Below the pieces are notes generated by a model. The model worked only from the letters and a program-made list of their open reading frames with translations, searched no databases and was not told the DNA's origin. Positions 56,449-64,000 of a stretch of 64,000 nt of DNA are shown piece after piece. This DNA comes from Riptortus pedestris (lineage: Eukaryota; Arthropoda; Insecta; Hemiptera; Alydidae), in assembly GCA_019009955.1 (NCBI GenBank), contig CM032228.1:257151001-257215000 (forward strand), given 5' to 3'. The first letter of the stretch is position 1, and each line of letters starts with the position of its first letter. Position numbers and translations under genes: made by a program.

Positions 56449-57360
56449 TAAAATTGTAACCTCTGTCTGTACATTGATTTTTTTCGCGAAATTTCACGAT
56501 AACGTTTCGTTTCACATGTCATAGACACCATAACTACATTTTGTTTCTTTCGTGTCTGTTTGTTTGTTTGTTTATTTGTTTGTTTGTTACCTTTTCACGC
56601 ATAAACGGCTGAACCAAATTTTATGAAAATCACATGTCATAGACTTTAGGCTATACATATTAATATTCTCTAAGACGAACAGGAGTGGGGGTTATAGGGG
56701 AGGCCTGAAATTAAAAATAGCGATATTTCGTTTCCTATTGCTTTTTCAGCAAATATGCACATAACAAAAGTTTTTTATCTTGTAATTTAGAGTAACTTTT
56801 GTTATATGTACTTTTGCCGTATACTGAAGCAGAAATGAGTTATACGCTATAAACTAAAGCGTGAGTCCCTTTGCACGGGAGTTTATTTGGCACAAAAGAC
56901 TCAATTGAACTAAATAAAACACTCGGTATGTGAATAAGTACTAACGATTTCCTTAAAAAAAGACATACTAACATTTCTAGTGACTGGCAGGAGGGGGTGA
57001 TATAATGCAGGCATGAAATTAAAAATAAAGATTTCCTATAGTGTTTACGGCAAATATGCACATAACAAAAGTTGTTTATTTTGTTATTTAGAGAAATTTG
57101 CTCGACACTCCTTTTCAATATGATCTACCAGGTACCTCACCTGAAAAAATTAATTTAAATGTATGTCAATATTTTCTCCTTAATAATTCAAATCTATGCA
57201 TAATGCACAGGAGACGGGAAATATGACAATATGCAGGACAGTGAAGTCTTACATAAAAAAATAATTTTATTATTAACAAATGCCAACAACGGGTATTAAC
57301 CCTAAACACTGGGACGGGTAAATGTCAAAATATTGTGCAAATTAAGCCTTATCAGCCTCA
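56449..57360 (+). mobile_element. Helitron, 3'-truncated copy
   Basis: It starts AAATTGTAACCTCTGTCTGT within a TA tract, with CATTTTGTTTCTTTCGTGTC, the (TTTG)n run and CTTTTCACGCATAAACGGCT. Modules with GAACAGGAGTGGGGGTTATA follow. It ends near ATGTCAAAATATTGTGCAAA without hairpin or CTAG. Confidence 0.65.
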
Positions 57361-57371
57361 ATATATTATTA

Positions 57372-58456
57372 TATAAAATTGTAACCTCTGTCTGTACATT
57401 GATTTTTTTCGCGAAATTTCACGATAACTTTTCGTTTCACATGTCATAGACACCATATCTGCATTTTGTTTCTTTCGTGTATGTTTGTTTGTTTGTTTGT
57501 TAGTTTGTTTGTTTGTTTGTTTGTTACCTTTTTACGCATAAACGGCTGAACCGAATTTTATGAAACTTGGTATGTATATTACTACTAACCCAACTTAGAC
57601 TTTAGGCTATATTAATTTTCTCTGAGACGAACAGGAGTGGGGGTTATAAGGGAAGCCTGAAATTAAAAATAGCGATATTTCGTTTTCTATTGGTTTTTCG
57701 GCAAATATGCACATAACAAAAGTTGTTTATTTTGTTATTTAGAGTAACTTTTGTTATATTCACTTTTGCCGTATATGGAAGTATAAATGAGTTATACGCA
57801 AAAAACTATAGAGGGAGTCCACAATTTTATTTGGCACAAAAGACTCAACCGAACTAAACCAAACCCGGTATGTGTATTAGCAGTGAGGCCTTCATTATAA
57901 TAAGCCATACCAACATTTCTATGTACGGGCAGGAGTGGGGGTTATAAGGGAAGCCTGAAATTAAAAATAGCGATATTTCGTTTCCTATTGGTTTTTCCGC
58001 AAATATAAACATGACAAAAGTTGTTTATTTTGTTATTTGGAGTAACTTTTGTTATATACACTTTTGTCGTATACCTAAGTATAAATGAGTTATACGTTAA
58101 AACTTTAGCGGGCACTAACGGCTGAACCGAACTTAACAAAGCTCGGTATGTCAATTACCATTAATTCTTCGATGATTATAAGTTATATTAAAATTTTTAG
58201 TTGGGGGGTTAAGGGCCAAAAAAAATTCACCATATTTACATGTATAAGAGACGGGAAATATAAAAATATCGAAGACTCTGAAGCCTTATCGGACAAAAAA
58301 TTCTATTATTAGCCAATCCACAGCAAAGATGGGTATCAATCCTAAACACTGGGACGGGTAAATGTCAAAATATTGTGCAATGTAAAGCCTGCTAAAAAAT
58401 ACCATCACCATTCAGCCTCAAATGAATTCCCGGGCGAAGCCGGGTATCTGAGCTAG
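57372..58456 (+). mobile_element. Helitron, complete 3' end, tandem to the previous copy
   Basis: A second 5' end (AAATTGTAACCTCTGTCTGT) directly follows the truncated copy. This one runs through the duplicated modules to the hairpin CCCGGGCGAAGCCGGG, an 8-nt spacer and CTAG followed by T. No replication initiator or helicase is encoded. Confidence 0.75.
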
Positions 58457-58586
58457 TATATATATAATTTTGAACGGACTCATTTCGTCATCTCTGGGTA
58501 GGATGATGGACATTTGAAGAAATTTTTCGAAACGCGCGTCATCAGTACGACCTCAATAGCTGATTTCCCTCTAGGAAAATATGCTA
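58457..58586 (-). mobile_element. HINE-like element, 5' block (other half of the split copy)
   Basis: After a short TA tract come AATTTTGAACGGACTCATTT, ATGATGGACATTTGAAG and CGACCTCAATAGCTGATTTC, ending in GGAAAATATGCTA. It is the reversed 5' block that completes the element begun at 55911. A foldback MITE is inserted at its terminus. Confidence 0.7.
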
Positions 58587-58795
58587 AAATGCTGAGACTT
58601 GGTAAGCCATAATTGTGACCCCTGAAGAATCCTTTCATTCTCCAGTACTTCTTCAGCACTGCTTAAGTGTGGAGTTCCGTTTAAAATTCCAAAATTATGC
58701 TCACTGGAGAAGTACTGGAGAAGGTCATGCGGTTGAATATGGACTGCAAAGATTCTTCAGGGGTCTCAATTTTGGCACACCAAGTCTCAGCATTT
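58587..58795. mobile_element. Foldback MITE, 209 bp, TA target duplication
   Basis: Arms of about 100 bp are inverted copies: the left begins AAATGCTGAGACTTGGTAAG and the right ends CACCAAGTCTCAGCATTT. They include ACCCCTGAAGAATC and CCAGTACTTCT in both. TA flanks both sides (58585-58586 and 58796-58797), as for Tc1/mariner-type MITEs. The small frame across it is not a gene. Confidence 0.8.
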
Positions 58796-58870
58796 TATTA
58801 ATTCAATAGGAGATTTTAAGGGGGTTGGCAGGGAACTGGTGACACCCTATCTATATACTCCTAGTTACAA

Positions 58871-59578
58871 TCAACTATATATGTCTGTTAACGCACTAGC
58901 GGTCGCAATTTTTGTTAAATCGTTACGAAACTCGATATTTAACCGTTTTATGTAAAAAAACAGATCAAGTTCGTTAATGGCTGAATCGGGGGGGGGTTTA
59001 GAGGGAGGATTTTCGAAAATTCCAAATATCTCCGTTATTATGCTTTGGATCGAACAATTGTATAGAACCAATCGTATTGAAAATTAAATTTACTATAAAT
59101 ATTGTTATATACATTTATTCTCTATCTTGAATATTAACGGAGATATTTGCATTTTTATGAAGTCTGAGAGACATGTGGTCGGGTATAGTTCGGATTACGT
59201 CGACCATTTTCGTAACTTCTAGGGTCAGGTGGAAGCTTTATAAATATTGTTATATACATTTATTCTCTATCTTGATATTAACGGATTTTTTTGCATTTTA
59301 TGCAAATACGTTCTGTTCATCCGCCCCCCCCCCCTTCTTTAGTTTTTGGACTACTTAAATAATTTGAGTTAGAATTAAAAATATAAATTATTCTTACATT
59401 TCAAAAGCTGTTTTCAGTTGGGAATTTATTTGTATTAACTGAAATGATTGTCTCATTACCGTTTGTATTTAATAACGTGTGGTATTGTCGTTTACCAGTA
59501 TGCAGATTTCTCTATTGTAAAACTTCACTTGGGAAATCTGCTTAGTTTACGCAGCCCCTGCGTGACGGACTTTTTTGT
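58871..59578 (+). mobile_element. HINE-like element lacking the 5' block
   Basis: It starts at TATGTCTGTTAACGCACTAG, contains AAACAGATCAAGTTCGTTAA, the G-run and GAATATTAACGGAGATATTT. A partial internal repetition follows (59250-59290), then the end GGGAAATCTGCTTAGTTTAC, a perfect hairpin and GACGGACTTTTTT. Confidence 0.7.
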
Positions 59579-59797
59579 TAGTACGTAGTAGTAATTCCAT
59601 TGAAAAATTTTAATGTAGTTGTTTGTACCATTGGTTGGCATTAAACAAGATTCTTTTTTGGTTGTTAGCACCTGATGATGGGAAGTATAGTAACTCCCCC
59701 CTGGTGGGAACAGTTGGAGTTATTAAGTTATTGGTTTCAGTAAGATCTCTCATATCAGAAGTTCCTCAAACGATTAAATATATTTTTTGTTTTGCAG

Positions 59798-60116
59798 ATA
59801 TTTGTCATTGACATCTTCGGGTACGATGGAAATATCTATGAAGAACACAGCACTGACTGTTGCACTCTCCGTCATCAGGAACGGCGATAAATGCAATGTT
59901 GGAGTCGACCAAGCTGCAATAGATTCCCTGGGAGAGATGAAAGTGAACCTGAGCGGTCCTCAAGTACTCAACCAGTTCATAACGATGCTGCTCAACTGGG
60001 TCATAGACAACTTCCACGACACTATTCAGAATATAGTCAACAACAAAATGGGCGATGCCCTCAAAAAAGCTTTGCAGAAAAAAGACCTTTGCGAAAGATT
60101 ACCTCACTTATTTTGA
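59798..60116 (+). CDS. Gene C exon 2: group-7-allergen-like C-terminal half
   Basis: The acceptor TTTTGTTTTGCAG precedes an uninterrupted 319-bp exon in the same phase as gene A exon 2. The 105 residues are very similar to those of gene A (SLTSSGTMEISMKNTALTVA, NGDKCNVGVDQAAIDSLGEM, NWVIDNFHDTIQNIVNNKM). They end two residues later, with TGA at 60114-60116. Most differences from gene A are conservative, suggesting selection since duplication. The intron is 5.9 kb, enlarged by the minisatellite, Helitrons and HINE-like copies. The gene's status depends on whether exon 1 is really broken. Confidence 0.8.
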
Positions 60117-61130
60117 AAAAGAAAAAAAAAAAACGTTTACTCTACCACCTAACTAAACAGCCAAAACATTAAAAATTCAGCTGTTTTCATACATTTTCAA
60201 GGACTTCATCCTAAAAAATTATTTCAGTCATCTCCATCTTTGCTATATTTAGGCTGTGAGCTTTATTTGTATAATTTAATAGTGTTAAGAGAGCACTAAA
60301 TTGAATATGCCAGTAAGATATTAGATTAAATAGTTTTTAGGTTTATGATAAGTTGTTAGAGATTATGACATGTATTAATATGTCTCAAAACGTACTTAGT
60401 TCAGAGCTTTAGAATTAGAATGTAAAGTTGATTGTGAGGAATTGGAATTATAATTCAATATACTCGTATTTACCTAATATAGACTCGCAAATTAAACATC
60501 GGTTGTGTCTAACTTAAATTATTTATTTTTCACTTCATTTATTAATTTATTTTAGTATTATTTTTTATATTACATTTGATTAACGTGTATATATTGTAAA
60601 ATAAAACTGTATTTAAAAATAATCATACATGTAATATGCCATGGGGCAATGGAACATGTATTCAAATAAATAACTCCTCATAGGGTTACTAGCAGGAGAA
60701 AAAAAAGTACTTAGTTTATATTTATTTACTGGATGTTGCTCTGAACCAAAGCTTCATAAAATTAAAAATCAAAATTAATTTAAATGAAAATAAATTCACA
60801 CAACAAAAATGGAACACAAAAACAGAATTGAAACACTAATCCGGAATTTTACGGAAAAACAGAAATTGAACACATAAACAGAAGTGGAAAATTACATAAC
60901 AAAGGAGCAATCAAAAAGATAAAATCAAAAAATAATTACAAAATTGAAACGTAATAACTGAAAAACAAAACATAGGCTCACAGTGGACAACAGGGAAATC
61001 CAATTAAAATATTAAATAAAAAGATATACAAAATGAAATATGTATCTGACATAGACAAAATAAATTTTAAATAATCAAGAATTAGATACAATATTAATAA
61101 TTAGGTAATGGTTATCTCTTATAACTTGAA
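60117..61130. other. Gene C downstream flank; A-rich repeat
   Basis: Bases 60180-60330 are homologous to the gene A flank at 32408-32545 (CTGTTTTCATA, AGGCTGTGAGCTTTATTTGT), so the duplication extends this far. AATAAA-type signals occur near 60600 and 60665. Bases 60790-60960 are an A-rich degenerate repeat like that at 18110-18500. Confidence 0.5.
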
Positions 61131-61416
61131 CGTCTTTATTCTAAGCTTAAATACCCAATTTCGTTCTAATGGGACCTTTATTATGCGAGATGCATGCAAA
61201 TATGTTGTGTGATGACGTCATCAAAGAAGGTTTTACGTTCTTCACTGGAAAATGTTTATTTGATCTATAATATAATCGATATTTAACCGATTCACTCGGC
61301 ACTAAAGATCACATTTGTTATTGAGAGACATCTGACTTAAAATAGTGAGGGTATAGAAGGAGCGGGAAATCAAACAATTCAATATACATCTGCTACTATG
61401 AGTAGGATCGTAGAAT
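61131..61416 (+). mobile_element. HINE-like body interrupted by the 1.1-kb insertion
   Basis: It contains the TTATTATGCGAGATGCATGC, GATGACGTCATCA and TGAGTAGGATCGTAGAA phrases of the family's internal region. The sequence resumes at 62521 with GTTATTGGACCAATCTTG, as expected from intact copies such as 52735-52765. Confidence 0.55.
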
Positions 61417-61983
61417 ATTGTTGCGAAAACTACGTACATGAAAAATGAAACATTACATGAGTTAATAACATATTTAGAAGTACCAAGATGATGCAAGGAC
61501 TATAGGCGTAGGAAGTGTCTCGACTAGCCCATTCTAGGTCTTCCCTTTGATGTAAGGGAGCCCAGCTATAAAAGGAGCCCAGCTCGCTCCGAGAGTTAGT
61601 TTTGTTCTCAGTTCTCTTCAAGTGAATAACATTGCGTTCAGTGCAGCTTTTGTGAACAGTGCGTTTTAGTTGCAGTGCATTGAAGTCTTTTATGTGAAGA
61701 ACTGTGTATTGCCGTGTTAAAGTTAAGGACAGTGCAGTGCCGTTTTCTTCGTGAAACTCAGTGCAGTGCCGTATTCTTGTGAACTGCAGTCATCATGAGT
61801 TATTGCACTGTGCAAATAAGAAGAACAGTGAAGTTAACAGTGCATATTGTGAGTGATAGTTAATTATTTACCAAAAAGAACTCTTATAAACAACGTTTAT
61901 TATTTTACATCACTCTGATCTGAAAGTAGCTACTTTCGCTACCGTATGTAAGTATGGAAAGTGGGTCTTTTTATAATAACTTG

Positions 61984-62048
61984 AAACAGCTGTTCTCTTT
62001 CCCGGTCTAGAGAGGGAAAACCTAGACCGGGAAAGAGAACAGCTGTTT
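61984..62048. repeat. Perfect 27-bp inverted repeat with 11-nt loop
   Basis: AAACAGCTGTTCTCTTTCCC and seven more bases pair exactly with 62022-62048 around AGAGGGAAAAC. Weaker pairing extends outward (GTATGTAAGTAT at 61944-61955 with ATACTTACTTACATAC after 62048). The stem can form a long RNA or cruciform hairpin. Confidence 0.95.
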
Positions 62049-62379
62049 ATACTTACTTACATACTATCAGTTGAAGTTACAGTTTCCAACACTAGGTTAC
62101 GCTAGCGTTTCTTTAAAAACGATTTATATTTTTTTTAAAGCACTAAAGATATTATTGGTCGATTACTTATCATTAGAAAATATAATTTATTAAAAACGTT
62201 TATATTTTAGTTATTTTAAAATATAATTATAGATGTATCAGGTTAGTGCTCTAAATCAGCTGTTCAGAAATAATCGATACTACAGAACAAATCATTTAAT
62301 ATGATAATACTTAATAATTACGAGTTTAAATTATATTTTGCATTTTTTGCCTCGTGATGTAAAGTATCGTTCATAACTC

Positions 62380-62479
62380 GGGCGGAAAGTGAGTTTCCAA
62401 TGCTCCATCTAATTTCCAGCCTCGGCTTCGCCTCGGCTGTAAAACTCGATCTCTCATAGGAAACAGTCACTTTCCGCCC
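62380..62479. repeat. GAGGCGAAGCC foldback, third copy
   Basis: GGGCGGAAAGTGAGTTTCC (62380-62398) pairs with GGAAACAGTCACTTTCCGCC and a final C (62459-62479) around CCTCGGCTTCGCCTCGGC. The centre is shared with 8360-8460 and 9150-9255, but the stem bases differ. Confidence 0.65.
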
Positions 62480-62520
62480 ATGTAATGAAATATACTATTT
62501 CGTGTAATAAACGTAACAAT

Positions 62521-62768
62521 GTTATTGGACCAATCTTGTTAAACTATAGATGTTTATTGTTCTATGCAGTTCTTCGTAACTGGAGTTATTCGTGATTACT
62601 TGTTTTTAGCCTTCAGTAACCAGCCCCCCCCCCTTGCTGTCTTCTGCATGTCGGTTGTTTTACATGGTAATAGGGAATATGTGGTGAATCGAGATCACAT
62701 GTGTGTCACAGCAGCACTTGGGGAATCTGCTTTGTTTACGCAGCCCCTGCGTGACAGACTTTTTGTTT
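62521..62768 (+). mobile_element. HINE-like 3' part
   Basis: This continues the body interrupted at 61416 and ends GGGGAATCTGCTTTGTTTAC, the hairpin ACGCAGCCCCTGCGT and GACAGACTTTTT. Confidence 0.65.
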
Positions 62769-63300
62769 ACATATTGTTTTTAACTAATTCCAAAAACTTC
62801 GTAAGACTATTCAGGAAACAGTTCGCCAGCATTCATAGAATATGAAAACATTGGTTCGAAGTAAGGAGAAACAAGGAAATAAGATAAGGACACAAATATT
62901 AGCCAAAAAGGTGTCTTTAATTGAATGTCTAAATTATGGCCGTCCTATAATAATAGAGAGGCAGCTAAGTAATTATTTTTATAATTTTTAAATAGTCCCA
63001 TTAATACATAGACATAAGGAATAATCATCAGCTTGTTATGGGCAATTTTAGTCCTAATCTAAAATGTCATTATTATAATTATAATCTTTGACACGACAAA
63101 CGAGACTAGCAACATTATTTTATTTAACGTTATTTAAAAAATTAAAAAAGTCGAGTGGAATTTTTAGACTTACTGCAAATCTCCAGTTCCAACCATGGAT
63201 AATGCTTAATACTTCTTTCTTTATCAAGTAGTTGTTCAATTGCCTAAAGGTGCTGAGCTGGTTCGGGATGAACAGTCTTGATCTTTTAAGAGATAACTTT
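62769..63300. other. Unassigned AT-rich sequence
   Basis: No recognised frame or repeat. Confidence 0.35.
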
Positions 63301-63309
63301 TTCGCAGAT

Positions 63310-63435
63310 TCCTCTTAAAGGAAATCAGCTATTGAGGTTGTACTCGTACTGTGATTACCGAGAAAGTTTCCTCAAATGTTCATGGATCGTACGCAGGAGA
63401 TGACGAAAATGAGGTCCGTTCAAAATTATATATAA
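63310..63435 (+). mobile_element. HINE-like 5' block
   Basis: CAGATTCCTCTTAAAGGAAA with ATCAGCTATTGAGGTTGTAC, then GAGATGACGAAAATGAGGTC and CGTTCAAAATTATATATA. The tract is followed directly by an oppositely oriented terminus at 63439. Confidence 0.65.
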
Positions 63436-63437
63436 AG

Positions 63438-64000
63438 AAGTCCATGACGCAGGGGCTGCGTAAACTAAGCAGATTCCCCAAATGCTGGTGTAACACGCTT
63501 GTGATCTCATTAGAGAACATAATCTCTATTTGTATGTAAAACAGAACAACAATTGTAGTAGTTTAAAAAGTTTATTTATAAAAATTATCCGATCCTATCT
63601 GGAATAATAACCGAGATGCATTTTTATTATTTTTGAAATTCGCCCTCTCTAAACCATCACTATTCCGATTACAGCCAATAATAAATAAATAAGATAATCT
63701 TCAGTGTTGACTAAAACGATAAGTATAAAGTATGGTAGACCAAATTAACATTTTCGAGAAAAGAATGACAAATCTTAATCGATTGTCGTCAAGAATTTGC
63801 ATGTCTCACAAAGTAATAGTTCAGTGAAAACCATATTTGGTTTTTGACCTTGTACCGATAGTGGTTCATGATATAAAATCTAATTGTTAATATATAGAAT
63901 TTACTGAAGGGGTTGGGTTTCATACCAAACTAAAGATCAAATTCGTTAACGGCTAAAATCGGGCGGCGGAGGGAGGGGAGGGTTTCGAGGGGGGGGGTTC
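63438..64000 (-). mobile_element. HINE-like element, runs to window edge
   Basis: It begins AGTCCATGACGCAGGGGCTG with TAAACTAAGCAGATTCCCC and continues with body phrases. From about 63900 a plus-sense module (ACTAAAGATCAAATTCGTTA, then a G-run) suggests another copy continuing beyond the window. Confidence 0.6.

Larger units (their letters stand above)
61417..62520. mobile_element. 1.1-kb composite insertion of unknown class
   Basis: It interrupts a HINE-like body. The ends are short inverted repeats: ATTGTTGCG (61417-61425) and CGTAACAAT (62512-62520). Inside are a TATA box (CTATAAAAGG near 61566), a TCAGTTC initiator-like motif near 61611 and a leader rich in CAGTGCAGTG words. A perfect 27-bp hairpin (61984-62048) and the GAGGCGAAGCC foldback (62380-62479) shared with the Crypton-like copies follow. 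The promoter-like part resembles an LTR (TGTTGC at 61419 to TTTTACA at 61909), but no second LTR or coding region is present. Confidence 0.5.

Noticed and set aside
61419..61909. Solo LTR of a retrotransposon as a firm call
   Set aside because: TGTTGC...TTTTACA ends and a promoter-like interior fit an LTR, but no target duplication or partner LTR is present, and the wider insertion boundaries (61417 and 62520) fit better.

Overview
The window looks like nuclear DNA from an insect or other arthropod. It is AT-rich, gene-poor and dominated by transposable elements and simple repeats. Supporting signs are intron-containing genes with GT/AG junctions, a TATA box followed by an arthropod-type TCAGT initiator, and remnants of mariner, Tc1, piggyBac, Harbinger, Helitron and non-LTR elements. 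The species cannot be fixed from the sequence.

The main host locus is a tandem cluster of three plus-strand genes for small secreted proteins of the group-7-allergen-like family (JHBP/BPI-type fold). Gene A has exons at 30097-30443 and 32055-32367. Gene B has exons at about 36093-36463 and 45371-45674. Gene C has exon 1 at about 53530-53906 and exon 2 at 59798-60116. Each gene has one intron in the same place and phase. A and C are recent duplicates, with the same TATA promoter, the same exon 2 and homologous downstream flanks. Their first introns carry related minisatellites with different units (77 bp and 33 bp). Exon 1 of C is riddled with small indels between nearly identical flanks, which looks more like a consensus error than decay. 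A second possible host gene on the minus strand has two phase-compatible exons (16565-16669 and 14151-14267).

Mobile elements by region. 0-8 kb: a LINE RNase H tail, SINEs, full-length and partial Helentron-like elements, and an apparently intact mariner (4637-5921) inside a degenerate tandem repeat. 8-10 kb: two non-autonomous derivatives of a tyrosine-recombinase (Crypton-like) element. 10-28 kb: a Helitron (10784-12325), many Helentron-like fragments, long microsatellites, a pseudogene of an arthropod-wide uncharacterised family (17048-17585), LINE tails and a 15-bp minisatellite (22972-23810). 28-30 kb: LINE debris upstream of gene A. 36-46 kb (gene B intron): an insertion of gene A's 3' flank between 40-bp direct repeats, a Tc1 deletion derivative, a Helitron, a decayed piggyBac with TTAA ends, LINE reverse transcriptase and RNase H debris, and a second pseudogene of the uncharacterised family. 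46-53 kb: a Harbinger transposase pseudogene, a 709-bp element with 64-bp inverted repeats and 8-bp target duplications, and tandem Helentron-like elements. 54-60 kb (gene C intron): the 33-bp minisatellite, a Helentron-like element split by Helitrons, and a foldback MITE. 60-64 kb: AT-rich flank, a 1.1-kb composite insertion with a perfect 27-bp hairpin, and more Helentron-like ends.

The most distinctive system is the dominant interspersed family, referred to here as the HINE-like family. One end is subterminally inverted against the other (GCAGATTTCCC / GGGAAATCTGC), there is an ACGCAG-CCC-CTGCGT hairpin near the other terminus, and a (TA)n tract lies inside. This architecture matches Helentron-associated elements such as DINE-1. 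Boundaries of repeats are approximate unless a target-site duplication is given.
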